Positions 27,283-36,126 are shown, counted from the first letter of the stretch. The stretch: DNA of 42,092 nucleotides from Verrucomicrobiota bacterium (GCA_018239725.1 JAFEGU010000405.1:1-42092); one strand, 5' to 3'. Notes: a model not told the origin generated them from the letters alone. Program-made: numbers and translations.

Positions 27283-28563
27283 ATGAAAATTAAAGGGACG
27301 ATAGACGCAATTGCCTTTGGTGGACAAGGGATATTGCGTGATAACGGATTTGTCGTCTTCGTGCCTTTCACAGCTCCAGGCGATTTTGTTGAAATCGAAC
27401 TGACCTCCAAAAAAAAACAGTTTGGCGAAGGCAGGCTTCTTCAGCTCATCGAACCAAGCCCTCTTAGAACCGAGCCGCACTGTCCGTATTTCGGCGTATG
27501 CGGAGGCTGTCAATTTCAGCACCTCTCCTATTCCGCTCAGCTTGAAATGAAACGAAAATTTATTGAAGATGCTCTTAAACGGATCGCCCATGCGCCAATC
27601 GTTGTTGGGCCTGTTATCCCCTCCGAAAAAAATTGGGCTTACCGAGAACATGTCAGGCTGAATATCCGGCTTCAAAATCAAACGCTGGTCGCAGGCTATG
27701 TCGGACAGGAGCACAACACTTTCCTTTCAGTCCGCCAGTGCCCCATTTTTCATCCGAAAAATGATCCGCTTCTCATCGATCTGCACAACTTCTTGGCCCA
27801 ATTTGATCAAGAAAATAATCCCCCTTCGCATGTCAGGATCTTCAAGCACAGCAATCAGTATCTATTGATTTTTAACTCTTCAGGTAAAATTACAAACGAC
27901 TTGAAAGCAAAATCTGAAAGGGCGCTCCAAACCTATTCCACCTGGAAAGGGATCATCCTTTCATCGCCTCATGAAACAATGCATGTCGGCGAAACCCAAT
28001 GCTCGCTTGAAATCTTCGGGCTTAAGCTCCACTATTCCCCTTTTGGCTTTATCCAAAACCATGCCGACCAAAGTAAAAAGCTATACCAATACATCCTTGA
28101 TCAGGTTCCATCCAATGCTAAAAGAGCCCTCGACCTCTATTGCGGCATCGGCGTTACGTCCTTACTTTTAGCAAATATTGGAATTGAAACTTTAGGGATT
28201 GAGTCCCATCCCGACACCGTTGCAATGGCAGAACAAAATGCAAAAATGAATGGGCTTGACCGCGCAGCTTTTTATTGCGGAAAAGCGGAATCGGTCATTG
28301 GCCGTTTCCTCAAGCAGCACAGCTACGATGTCGTTTTGCTAAATCCTCCTCGAACAGGCCTTGATGCTCGGGTTATTTCCGAAGTTTCGACGGCATCTCC
28401 TGAACGCTTGATCTATGTCTCCTGCATGCCTTCGACATTGGCGCGGGATATCGCCCAATTGTTAAAGAACGGATATCACATTGAACATGTCCAAGGTTTT
28501 GATATGTTCCCTCAAACAACCCATGTCGAGACCGTTGTAAGCCTCACTAAAAAACCTATTTAG
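27283..28563 (+). CDS. rlmD: 23S rRNA (uracil-5-)-methyltransferase RlmD/RumA-type
   Basis: 426 residues from ATG 27283. An N-terminal TRAM domain (KIKGTIDAIAFGGQGI) is followed by the 4Fe-4S cysteines CPYFGVCGGC (Cys67, 73, 76) and the fourth Cys in VRQCPIF. The SAM-binding LDLYCGIGVTSLLLA and NPPRTGLD precede the catalytic nucleophile Cys381 in SCMPSTLARD. It makes 5-methyluridine in 23S rRNA, or possibly another uridine target; the RlmD/RlmCD/TrmA-like distinction cannot be settled by eye. ATG 27247, whose codon overlaps the recJ TAA region, would add 12 residues and is a real alternative. The stop overlaps the convergent pepF by eight bases. Confidence 0.9.
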   Translation: MKIKGTIDAIAFGGQGILRDNGFVVFVPFTAPGDFVEIELTSKKKQFGEGRLLQLIEPSPLRTEPHCPYFGVCGGCQFQHLSYSAQLEMKRKFIEDALKRIAHAPIVVGPVIPSEKNWAYREHVRLNIRLQNQTLVAGYVGQEHNTFLSVRQCPIFHPKNDPLLIDLHNFLAQFDQENNPPSHVRIFKHSNQYLLIFNSSGKITNDLKAKSERALQTYSTWKGIILSSPHETMHVGETQCSLEIFGLKLHYSPFGFIQNHADQSKKLYQYILDQVPSNAKRALDLYCGIGVTSLLLANIGIETLGIESHPDTVAMAEQNAKMNGLDRAAFYCGKAESVIGRFLKQHSYDVVLLNPPRTGLDARVISEVSTASPERLIYVSCMPSTLARDIAQLLKNGYHIEHVQGFDMFPQTTHVETVVSLTKKPI

Positions 28564-30295
28564 ATGACGCTTCCAACTCAAAGAAGTCATTCACATCCCC
28601 AATGGCTAAATCGACGGCTTGGTTCCAAAAAGAAGGCTGAGACAAATCGATCCCTAAATGTTTCAATGCCAGGTCCTCGACGGTCATGATCCCGCTATCT
28701 CGCAAAAGAGCGTCATACTTGTCCGCAAACGACCTCCCTTCCTTTTTCGCTAGCGCATAAATCCCCAGGCTGAACAAATAGCCGAACGTATAGGGGAAGT
28801 TGTAAAAGGAGAGATCTGTAAAATAAAAGTGCATTTTTGCTGCCCAAAAATGGGGGTGCAGATCTCCTAATAGATCGCAGTACGCCTCTTTTTGGCTCTG
28901 TTCCATAAGGGAACATAGCTCAGCCGCAGATAAAATAGCCTTCTGCCTCTTCGCGTAAAATGCCTCTTCAAAGAGGAAGCGCGCATGAATGTTCATTAAA
29001 AACATCACGCTCCTTTGGATCTTTGCAGCAAGCAGTCCCCGTTTTTCCAACACTGATCCGCTCTTAGCAATTAATGAGTCCAAAACAATCAATTCGGCAA
29101 ATGTCGAAGCCGTTTCAGCAATGTTCATCCTGTAATGCTGAGCAAAGCTTGGCAAATGCTCCACCATCGCATTATGATAGCCATGTCCAAGTTCATGGGC
29201 TAAAGTCGCTACATTCAACGGTGTTCCCGAATAGGTCATGAAGATCCGGCTTTGCCGGCTTTTTGGAAAAGGAATGCAAAATCCTCCAGGCCTCTTTCCA
29301 GACCGATCTTCTGCTTCAATCCAATTTTCACGGAATGCTCTTTCGGCAAATGATTTTAAATGATCGGAGAACTCCCCGAACTGTTCAAGAATCAAGGCGC
29401 GGGCATCGTCATAGGAGATCGTTTGCGCAGAGGACTGGAAAAAGGGGGATTCCACATCAAACCATGCCAGTTTTTCACAGCCGATAACCTTGGCCTTCTC
29501 ATTAAAATACCGTGCAAAGGCCTTTTTCTTTGACACGACGGCATGCCACATCGCGTTCAATGTCTTTTCCGACATCCTGTTTTGCAGAAGAGGCTCCTTT
29601 AGAAACGAACGCCATCCCCTATGAGCGTAGACCTTTAGCCGAAACCCCGCAAGATGGTTAATGACCTTACTAAAGAGGCCCTCATGCTCTTTCCATACAG
29701 CTTCCCATCTGTGAAAGGCTTCCTGCCTTGTTTTCCGATCTTGCGACGAGAGAAGATTTTCAGCCTGTCCAGCTGAGAGGACCTTTCCTTGATCTTCAAA
29801 CTTTAAACTTCCAACAAGGGCGCAATAGAGATTCCACCAAGCATGCATCCCATCCACGGACAGATCAGAGATCAAACTTTCTTGATCAGAAGGTAGTTTT
29901 TCTGCTCCGATTTGACGCCGCTCAGACAATATGAATTGAGGACAAATTGCCTCTGCTATCCTTTGAAAGGTCTTAAAATCGTGTTCATTCAAACGGACAA
30001 GGGCCTGATCAAATGCATTTAACACCCTATCAAAATCGGCTTTGAGCTGAGCTACAGAATGGGAAAATTGAGGGGCTCGAGGATCGTGAACATCTTGAGC
30101 TTCTAGACAGCAAACAAAAGCATCTACTTCGCGCAATCGCAAATCGATCTGCTGAAGATCAAAAAAGTTGCGGTAAAGTTCCTCCGGATCAATTCCTATG
30201 GAGATGGCATTGATCAATGCAATAAGAGATTCGATTTCTTGTTCTAATGAATTTGAGCCTGTTGTCTGAAAAAAACAGGCGAGATCCCACTTCAT
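28556..30295 (-). CDS. pepF: Oligoendopeptidase F-like M3 metallopeptidase
   Basis: 579 residues. The M3 zinc motif is intact: HELGH at about 367-371, with the downstream ETASTFAELIVLDSL supplying the third ligand Glu. The C-terminal FPYTFGYLFSLGIYA is typical of the PepF group. It is a cytoplasmic enzyme that cuts short peptides and so helps recycle peptide nitrogen. ATG 30295 is chosen because it follows AAGGAGGAGCTG, an excellent ribosome site; the frame itself extends into that site with a TTG. It ends convergently with an eight-base overlap of rlmD. Confidence 0.95.
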   Translation of the reverse strand: MKWDLACFFQTTGSNSLEQEIESLIALINAISIGIDPEELYRNFFDLQQIDLRLREVDAFVCCLEAQDVHDPRAPQFSHSVAQLKADFDRVLNAFDQALVRLNEHDFKTFQRIAEAICPQFILSERRQIGAEKLPSDQESLISDLSVDGMHAWWNLYCALVGSLKFEDQGKVLSAGQAENLLSSQDRKTRQEAFHRWEAVWKEHEGLFSKVINHLAGFRLKVYAHRGWRSFLKEPLLQNRMSEKTLNAMWHAVVSKKKAFARYFNEKAKVIGCEKLAWFDVESPFFQSSAQTISYDDARALILEQFGEFSDHLKSFAERAFRENWIEAEDRSGKRPGGFCIPFPKSRQSRIFMTYSGTPLNVATLAHELGHGYHNAMVEHLPSFAQHYRMNIAETASTFAELIVLDSLIAKSGSVLEKRGLLAAKIQRSVMFLMNIHARFLFEEAFYAKRQKAILSAAELCSLMEQSQKEAYCDLLGDLHPHFWAAKMHFYFTDLSFYNFPYTFGYLFSLGIYALAKKEGRSFADKYDALLRDSGIMTVEDLALKHLGIDLSQPSFWNQAVDLAIGDVNDFFELEASSK

Positions 30296-30450
30296 CAGCT
30301 CCTCCTTCAAAATGAAGAAGATCAGAATAGAAGATACCGATTTTTAGCGATAGAGGCAGCTAGCAAAACTACTTTAAGTGGAAAAATCGATGATTTTGAA
30401 ACCAGTCACAAGTAACACAAAGACTGCTACAATTCATTTGTGTATAGCGA

Positions 30451-30473
30451 GGCCGGCCTCAAGTGGGCCGGCC
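30451..30473. other. Very stable GC-only hairpin in the pepF-euo1 gap
   Basis: GGCCGGCC (30451-30458) and GGCCGGCC (30466-30473) pair perfectly around a 7-base loop, TCAAGTG. All eight pairs are G-C, in an otherwise AT-rich gap (30296-30602) that contains no gene. It lies downstream of euo1 and upstream of pepF, both on the reverse strand. No U-run follows, so a classical terminator is not assured; it could end the euo1 transcript or insulate pepF. Confidence 0.55.
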
Positions 30474-30602
30474 GATAAGAATGGGTGGAAATGTCCTCAA
30501 AAAGGCAATATTTTCCGGCTAAAGCAGTATTGCAACATGGAACCGCAAACGACCAAACATGTACAAAGTTGAGCAAAAGGCAAGTGTTAAAAACTTCAAC
30601 CT

Positions 30603-31040
30603 TTAGGAGATCTCTTCATCGAAGTTTGAGATCCGTCGATTCAAATAACTGTCTTGGTATGTCTTCAGATCTTCCATATGAACTACCCATGCAGCGCCTT
30701 TCCGGCTGGCCTTTAAAAGCCCGATCCGGGTCGCATAGTAGATCTTCTGATATGGAACATTCAGCATTTTCGCAGCTTGCTGGATGGAATAGAATCCTCG
30801 TTTATTGTCGAAAAGCAATTCGCCGTTATACATCGATTTAGTCCGCGAATACTTTAAGTTGCGATAGGCCTCTAAATCATCTCTATGGATAATCCAGCGG
30901 GTAGGATTTTTGTACGCTCTAAGCTTTTTTTGCTTAATGGCTACGTAGATCGCTTGCCGTGTTACATTGTTTATCCGTGCGGCTTCCGATAGCGAAACAA
31001 AGTTGTCGGCATCATTATTTATTTCTTTAATATCGCTCAT
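30603..31040 (-). CDS. EUO-type DNA-binding regulator, copy 1
   Basis: 145 residues. In Chlamydia, EUO is an early-expressed repressor of late developmental genes. Two excisionase/MerR-like winged helices are visible: domain A at about 14-63 (SLSEAARINNVTRQAIYVAIKQKKLRA, then a hydrophobic wing and EAYR) and domain B at about 84-133 (SIQQAAKMLNVPYQKIYYATRIGLLKA, then a wing and KTYQ). A linker with KSMYNGELLFDN joins them. It is roughly 70% identical by eye to copy 2. It is shorter than Chlamydiaceae EUO (about 180). GGGGAG lies ten bases before the ATG. A perfect TATAAT is at 31071-31076. Confidence 0.9.
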   Translation of the reverse strand: MSDIKEINNDADNFVSLSEAARINNVTRQAIYVAIKQKKLRAYKNPTRWIIHRDDLEAYRNLKYSRTKSMYNGELLFDNKRGFYSIQQAAKMLNVPYQKIYYATRIGLLKASRKGAAWVVHMEDLKTYQDSYLNRRISNFDEEIS

Positions 31041-31070
31041 AGATATTTATCTCCCCTTTTTTCCCTTACA

Positions 31071-31076
31071 ATTATA
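31071..31076 (-). promoter_or_regulatory. -10 element of euo copy 1
   Basis: A perfect TATAAT on the reverse strand, 30 bases before the start codon, giving a leader of about 24 bases. The -35 region is AT-rich but has no good match. Confidence 0.5.
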
Positions 31077-31418
31077 TCTATGGTTCATTAATTTTGTATT
31101 AAAATTTAGCAATTAAAGCAAAAAAGACATCAAACATTGAAATAAAATCTATACTTTTTACGTAAATTTTTAGTTATATGTTTTAAAGATATAACTTTGA
31201 TTAGTTTGTCTCTAAAAATCAATAAGTTAGAGACGAATATCAGATAGTTAATGATTTAGGCCATTTTAATGCCCGAATGCCATCTTCTAACTTGATCATG
31301 CACATTTTTAAGGGAAGAAGAGCGAAATCTTGTAGAATAGGCTTATAAGCCTTCTAATTGCTCTATCAACTTAAGAGGAATACCATTTGGCCTCAAAACA
31401 GATCAGCAATTTGCAGGC

Positions 31419-31454
31419 AAAAAAAAACCGCTGGCACCATGAATGCCGGCGGTT
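31419..31454 (-). terminator. Rho-independent terminator of euo copy 2
   Basis: On the reverse strand AACCGC-C-GGCA pairs with TGCC-A-GCGGTT (one mismatch) around TTCATGG, followed by an unbroken run of nine T (the last two stem bases included). It starts 55 bases after the euo2 stop and shows that copy 2 is transcribed separately from copy 1. Confidence 0.92.
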
Positions 31455-31464
31455 CTAACTCCTG

Positions 31465-31504
31465 AGGGATTGGCCTAAATCCCTATAAAAAACATCTCGC
31501 GAGA
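31465..31504. repeat. Two extra dyads just after euo copy 2
   Basis: AGGGATT (31465-31471) pairs with AATCCCT (31478-31484) around six bases. TCTCGCGAGA (31495-31504) is a perfect 10-base palindrome. Both lie between the euo2 stop and its terminator. Confidence 0.5.
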
Positions 31505-31509
31505 GAAAA

Positions 31510-31965
31510 TTACATAACTTCTGAACGTTGTGTTTTCTTCTCTAAATAATTTTGCTGATAATCTTTGATCTCATTCATATGAATGACCCAAGCTGCTCCT
31601 CGTCGTGAAGCTTTCATCAGACCTACGCGGGTAGCGTAATAGATCTTTTGAGCTGGCACGTTGAGCATTTTTGCAACTTGGTTAACAGAAAAGTAACCTT
31701 TATGATTATCAAAAAGCAACTCACCGTTGTACATCGATTTGGATCTAGAATACTTCTGTTTCCGGTAGTTTTCTAGGTCCTCTAGCTCGATTGTCCAACG
31801 CGTCGAGTCCTTCGAAGCTCTGAGCTTCTTTTGCTTAATGGCTACATAGATCGCCTGGCGGGTCACATTATTAATCTTCGCCGCCTCTGTTATTGAAACG
31901 ACCTTTTTGCCTGGGGAGGAGGCTGATAGACAGCTTTCTCCGTGGCTAAGTGTTTCTTTTTCCAT
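31510..31965 (-). CDS. euo: EUO-type DNA-binding regulator, copy 2
   Basis: 151 residues, with the same two-domain layout as copy 1: winged helix A at about 22-72 (SITEAAKINNVTRQAIYVAIKQKKLRA) and B at about 93-143 (SVNQVAKMLNVPAQKIYYATRVGLMKA), with the KSMYNGELLFDN linker. The recognition-helix sequence of domain A is identical in both copies, suggesting overlapping targets; the tails and N-termini differ. GGAGG lies eight bases before the ATG, an extended -10 (TGC-TATAAT) lies about 100 bases upstream, and a strong terminator follows. Which copy is the functional equivalent of Chlamydia EUO is not clear; this one has the stronger expression signals. Confidence 0.9.
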   Translation of the reverse strand: MEKETLSHGESCLSASSPGKKVVSITEAAKINNVTRQAIYVAIKQKKLRASKDSTRWTIELEDLENYRKQKYSRSKSMYNGELLFDNHKGYFSVNQVAKMLNVPAQKIYYATRVGLMKASRRGAAWVIHMNEIKDYQQNYLEKKTQRSEVM

Positions 31966-32278
31966 GTTTTAATCCTCCAAAAGTCAAAACAAACTTTTAC
32001 AAAGCTGCCCCTCTTTATTCAGAAACCATTTTGGTTCAGTATCTTATTTTTAAAGAGGCCAATTATAGCAGCTTTTGAAATAATACAATTCTATTCGCCG
32101 CTTTGAACAATAATTATGGCATATAAATGAATTGAAATCAAGCATATACTGATTTTTTAGGTTCCCTAAGTCCTTGAAAACAGTAGCTTAAAGAGCGGGT
32201 AAAATGTGAATTCCTATAGCCATAAAGTATTGAATCGCTATAAGCTACGTAAAAATAGCATTAGATATAGGTAAATTT
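31966..32278. promoter_or_regulatory. Divergent region euo copy 2 / prc
   Basis: 313 bases without a gene. For euo2 (reverse) an extended -10, TGCTATAAT, lies at 32062-32070, giving a leader of about 90 bases. On the prc side GTAGCTTA (32183-32190) is complementary to TAAGCTAC (32241-32248), and TATAGC (32215-32220) to GCTATA (32237-32242). The two pairings overlap, so they are alternative structures. No convincing -35/-10 pair for prc was found. Confidence 0.5.
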
Positions 32279-34237
32279 ATGGCTCGAGGGCTTTTTTTAT
32301 TGCTTTTCCTCTGTTTGGCGCAATTTGGCTTTGCAAAGCCGCCAACGCTTACCCCCAAAGATACCCGTAATAAAATTGAGGAAATTTTAAAAGCTCATGT
32401 CTGCCATCAGCAACTGACCCATGACCTGACAGGGCGGGCCATCCAGAATTTTCTTGAAGAACTCGATCCTGGCAAAACCTACTTTGTCGAGTCTGATATC
32501 GCAGAATGGCTGACGCCGAGCAACGAACTTCTTGCAAGAGCAACCGAAGACATTAAGCGTGAGGATTTTACGGCATTTGAGACAATCCATGCCGCTATGG
32601 TAGCCGCTATCGAGCAAAGAAACGACATTGAGAAACAGATACAAAACGCCCCCCTTCCTGCAAATGTACAACCCACTGAGTTCAAAGACATCAAATGGGC
32701 CAAGTCCAAAGAAGAGCTTGCAGACCGCCTTCTACGAATCAAGTCCCTTCAACTCCAAACAGCTCAGAAAATCGACCCTGAAACACAAGACCAATTCTTG
32801 CAGCGGCTTTCCAAGCGGAGGCTCAATCGGGAATCGGAGCTGATCACCTCTTCTTTTGAAGAAAGAAAGCAGCTCGTTTTAAGTTACGTCTTAAAAGCAA
32901 CAAGTTCAGCGTTAGACTCTCAAACCATCTATTTCACACCAGCAGAAGCGAGCCAGTTCATGATCCAAGTGCAACAACGGCTGTTTGGCATCGGCGCCCA
33001 ACTGCGCGATGATTTGAGCGGCTTTACCATCGTTCGACTCGTTGATGGCGGTCCCGCAAGCCTTGGCAACAAGCTAAAAGTCGGCGACCGGGTCGTTGCA
33101 GTCGATCAAGAACCTGTGGTCGGAATGGACATTGTTGAAGCTGTCGAACTGATTAGAGGCCCGCAAGGATCTACTGTCAATCTCACTGTATTGCGAGAAA
33201 CAAAAGATGGAGATCTTTCTAAAGAAGACAAGCTGGACATCGAAATTGTCAGGGGCGAAGTGGTCTTAAAAGAGACACGCCTCGAGTCCTATTACGAACC
33301 CTATGGAGACGGGGTCATTGCCATTTTACATTTGTTTTCCTTTTATCAAGATTCCAAGAGCTCATCCGCTTCAGATCTCGCTGATGCGCTGGAAGCAATC
33401 AAGAAAGAGCAAAATGTCAAAGGAGTGATCTTAGATTTGCGAAATAATGCCGGAGGACTTCTTCCTCAAGCAGTTTCGGTAACAGGGCTTTTCATTTCTA
33501 AAGGCGTCGTCGTTTCCGTCAAAGACAATACAGGCCATGTCCAGCACCTACGGAATATCGACGGAAAAAAAATATGGGACGGACCTTTAATGGTATTAAC
33601 GAACCGGACGAGCGCTTCCGCTGCTGAAATCGTTGCCCAAACCCTGCAAGACTATGGCAGAGCATTTGTTATTGGCGATCCTGAAACTTTTGGGAAAGGA
33701 ACATTCCAGACCTTTACATTAGAAGCTGCCAACTTTGGGAAGGTGAACCCAAAAGGGGAATACAAAGTAACACGGGGACGCTACTACACCGTTTCAGGGA
33801 AGAGTCCTCAACTCGTCGGCGTTAAAGCCGACATTGTCGTGCCAGGGATTTTCTCCGAAATGGAAATAGGGGAAAAATTTTCCAAATATCCCGTAGAAAC
33901 TGATCAAATCGCTCCTAGCTTCCAAGATGATCTAAGCGATGTTCCTCCAATGCATCGCTACCAGATCAACCGGATGTACAAAGACCAAATGCAGCCGATT
34001 ATGACAACCTATCAGCCCTTTTTAGAAAAATTGAAGAAAAACTCTGAACTGCGCATCGCTCAAAATAAAAACTACCAAAACTTCCTCAAAGAGCTCAGCA
34101 AAAAGGATGAGCTTGCAGACACCTTCGAATTTTTTGGACAGAACGATCTTCAGCTGACAGAAACATTGAACATTATGAAAGATTTCATCCTTTTTATCGA
34201 CCAAAGCAAAATTAGGCAAGCTGCTAAGGCGGCTTGA
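32279..34237 (+). CDS. prc: Tail-specific (carboxy-terminal processing) protease, S41 family
   Basis: 652 residues, matching the about 644 of C. trachomatis Tsp (CT441). A signal peptide (MARGLFLLLFLCLAQFGFA) is followed by an N-terminal helical domain (about 25-200), a PDZ domain (about 235-315, GIGAQLRDDLSGFTIVRLV, KVGDRVVAVD) and the S41 core. The catalytic Ser447 is in TSASAAEIVAQ and Lys473 in FGKGTFQ, the same Ser/Lys dyad as E. coli Prc. The C-terminal domain is about 530-650. It acts in the periplasm on protein C-termini; the Chlamydia enzyme is also discussed as acting in the host cell. The ribosome site is weak (TAGG). Confidence 0.96.
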   Translation: MARGLFLLLFLCLAQFGFAKPPTLTPKDTRNKIEEILKAHVCHQQLTHDLTGRAIQNFLEELDPGKTYFVESDIAEWLTPSNELLARATEDIKREDFTAFETIHAAMVAAIEQRNDIEKQIQNAPLPANVQPTEFKDIKWAKSKEELADRLLRIKSLQLQTAQKIDPETQDQFLQRLSKRRLNRESELITSSFEERKQLVLSYVLKATSSALDSQTIYFTPAEASQFMIQVQQRLFGIGAQLRDDLSGFTIVRLVDGGPASLGNKLKVGDRVVAVDQEPVVGMDIVEAVELIRGPQGSTVNLTVLRETKDGDLSKEDKLDIEIVRGEVVLKETRLESYYEPYGDGVIAILHLFSFYQDSKSSSASDLADALEAIKKEQNVKGVILDLRNNAGGLLPQAVSVTGLFISKGVVVSVKDNTGHVQHLRNIDGKKIWDGPLMVLTNRTSASAAEIVAQTLQDYGRAFVIGDPETFGKGTFQTFTLEAANFGKVNPKGEYKVTRGRYYTVSGKSPQLVGVKADIVVPGIFSEMEIGEKFSKYPVETDQIAPSFQDDLSDVPPMHRYQINRMYKDQMQPIMTTYQPFLEKLKKNSELRIAQNKNYQNFLKELSKKDELADTFEFFGQNDLQLTETLNIMKDFILFIDQSKIRQAAKAA

Positions 34238-34386
34238 CCTTAAGCACCAGTTGCTAGAGCTGACGTTAATTCAGGTTTCGTCGATTTTTCCGGGTATCCG
34301 AGTTTTTCAACTGGCTCCATAGTTGAAATCTAAGAGGAAAACAGAGAGAATATGAGACTTTGAACCTTCTTAAGGACTTCCCATCC

Positions 34387-35883
34387 ATGAAAGTACGCGT
34401 ACGCATTGCTCCATCCCCTACAGGCGATCCCCATGTCGGCTCTGCCTACATGGCTCTTTTCAATTTAATTTTTGCACGCCGCTTCAATGGCGACTTTATC
34501 CTTCGGATCGAAGATACAGACCGGACACGTTCCCGGCCTGAATATGAAAAAAACATCTTTGATGCTCTGAACTGGGCAGGGATCCGCTGGGATGAAGGCC
34601 CCGATGTTGGAGGACCTTTCGGACCCTATCGACAATCTGAGAGGACGGAGATCTATCGTGAGCACTGCCAGATGCTTCTCGATCAAAATAAAGCCTATAA
34701 GTGTTTTGCCACACCTGAAGAGCTTGCTGAAATGCGCGAAATGGCCGCTAAGCTGGGACAGCGGGTAGGCTACGATCGCCGATACCGCAATTTAAGCCCC
34801 GAAGAAGTTGCCGAACGGGAAAAGGCTGGCCAGCCTTATGTGATCCGTCTTAAGGTGCCGCTGACAGGAGAGTGCGTGTTTGAAGATGGAATTAAAGGGC
34901 GCATCACATGCCCCTGGGCAGACATCGACGACCAGATCCTCCTTAAGTCGGACGGGTTTCCAACTTATCACTTGGCCAACGTGGTTGATGATCATTTGAT
35001 GCAGATTTCCCACGTGATTCGCGGCGACGAGTGGATGAGCTCTACGCCTAAACACATCCTTCTTTATGAAGCCTTTGGATGGACCCCTCCAACATTTTTG
35101 CATATGCCATTGCTACTTGGCAAAGATGGAAAAAAGCTCTCAAAGCGACGCAACCCCACTTCGATTTTTTATTACCGCGATAGCGGATACTTGCCCGAAG
35201 CGTTCTTGAACTTCATGACCTTGATGGGCTACAGCATGCCGGAAGACAAAGAGATCTACTCGCTTGATGAGATTATCGCTGTCTTTGATCCCAAGCGGAT
35301 CGGAATATCAGGAGCATTCTTCGATATCCAAAAGTTGGACTGGCTCAATCAACAGTACCTCATTAACACTGTTCCTGAAAATCAACTTTGGGAAAGGATA
35401 AAAACATGGAGCTTCAACGAAGCGTTCATGCAGCGTCTGATGCCATTATGCCATACGCGCATCAAGACTTTTGGGGAATTCATGGAACTCTGCAGCTTTT
35501 TCTTTGTCAATCATCTCCCCTATACAGACGAGCTCCTCTGCCCCTCCCAAGTGCCAAAAGAAAAAATAGCGCTCCTCTTGCAAGCCATTATTTGGAGCTT
35601 AGACGAGCAAGAAAATTGGAAGCGGGAAGGGATTGAAAAAGCAGCGAACTCTGTTGCAGAAATATTTGGCGTCCATTTGAAAAAAGTGATCATTCCAATT
35701 TTATACGGATCTCTCACCGGAAAAAGACATGGGCCTCCGCTCTATGATTCTTTCGAGATTTTAGGCAAGGACCGCTGCAGAGCGCGCTTCCTTAATTCGA
35801 TCGAATTTTTAGGCGGGATATCCAACAAGAAGATGGACACTCTTGCAAAAGCTTGGGCAAAGAAAGATTGCAAAGAACTATAG
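34387..35883 (+). CDS. gltX: Glutamyl-tRNA synthetase
   Basis: 498 residues, class I synthetase. The start [18 protein letters not shown] at ATG 34387 gives the standard N-terminus with the HIGH-type motif (PHVG); the frame extends nine codons upstream to a TTG that is not needed. AAGGA lies about nine bases upstream. The second signature, KLSKRR (KMSKS motif), is at about 256-261. DYxxR-type and acceptor-binding blocks are intact, and the C-terminal anticodon domain is complete (506 residues in C. trachomatis). It lies next to euo and prc, consistent with the CT441-CT446 neighbourhood. Discriminating or non-discriminating charging cannot be decided here. Confidence 0.97.
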   Translation: MKVRVRIAPSPTGDPHVGSAYMALFNLIFARRFNGDFILRIEDTDRTRSRPEYEKNIFDALNWAGIRWDEGPDVGGPFGPYRQSERTEIYREHCQMLLDQNKAYKCFATPEELAEMREMAAKLGQRVGYDRRYRNLSPEEVAEREKAGQPYVIRLKVPLTGECVFEDGIKGRITCPWADIDDQILLKSDGFPTYHLANVVDDHLMQISHVIRGDEWMSSTPKHILLYEAFGWTPPTFLHMPLLLGKDGKKLSKRRNPTSIFYYRDSGYLPEAFLNFMTLMGYSMPEDKEIYSLDEIIAVFDPKRIGISGAFFDIQKLDWLNQQYLINTVPENQLWERIKTWSFNEAFMQRLMPLCHTRIKTFGEFMELCSFFFVNHLPYTDELLCPSQVPKEKIALLLQAIIWSLDEQENWKREGIEKAANSVAEIFGVHLKKVIIPILYGSLTGKRHGPPLYDSFEILGKDRCRARFLNSIEFLGGISNKKMDTLAKAWAKKDCKEL

Positions 35884-35922
35884 AACGAAAACGAGCCTTG
35901 GCAGATATTGGTTTTAGAATCG

Positions 35923-36126
35923 TTACCGCTTCGGGTCCTCGGAGGATTTTGAAGTTACAGCTTTTTCTTCCGTGCCGTCGGAAATGATGTATGTGGATGA
36001 ATTGCCTGAGCCGCCGCAGCCTGCAAGAGCAAGAAGCAACAGAAAAAAAACTGGCAACTCTTTGAGTAGCTTTTTATAAGTAAAATTAGCCATAGGTACT
36101 AGGAGACATATGCTTTTTGTTTGCAT
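35923..36126 (-). CDS. Small lipoprotein, 67 residues
   Basis: Signal sequence with a clear lipobox: LPVFFLLLLALAGC, so lipidation at Cys37 and a mature peptide of only 31 residues (GGSGNSSTYIISDGTEEKAVTSKSS...) rich in Ser, Gly and charged residues. AAAGGA precedes ATG 36126 at a good distance; an internal ATG at 36093 would give a shorter, more typical signal peptide but has no ribosome site. It lies directly after gltX, the position of the cysteine-rich lipoprotein gene omcA in C. trachomatis, but has no other cysteines and shows no similarity I can see. It is transcribed divergently from the cysJ-like gene. Confidence 0.75.
   Translation of the reverse strand: MQTKSICLLVPMANFTYKKLLKELPVFFLLLLALAGCGGSGNSSTYIISDGTEEKAVTSKSSEDPKR

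Larger units (their letters stand above)
31041..31509. other. AT-rich region between the two euo genes
   Basis: 469 bases without a gene. It contains the euo1 promoter (-10 TATAAT on the reverse strand at 31071-31076, leader about 24 bases, -35 weak). It also holds a long AT-rich tract (about 31080-31260) with no recognisable motif, the euo2 terminator at 31419-31454, and two further dyads at 31465-31504. No open frame with a plausible ribosome site was found. Confidence 0.6.

Noticed and set aside
27235-27714. 159-residue reverse-strand frame over recJ/rlmD
   Set aside because: It is antisense to the TRAM and iron-sulfur region of rlmD and has no coding features of its own.
34247-34314. CCAGTTG / CAACTGG inverted repeat between prc and gltX
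   Set aside because: Only seven base pairs with a 54-base loop and no U-tract; it could arise by chance and was not called as a terminator.
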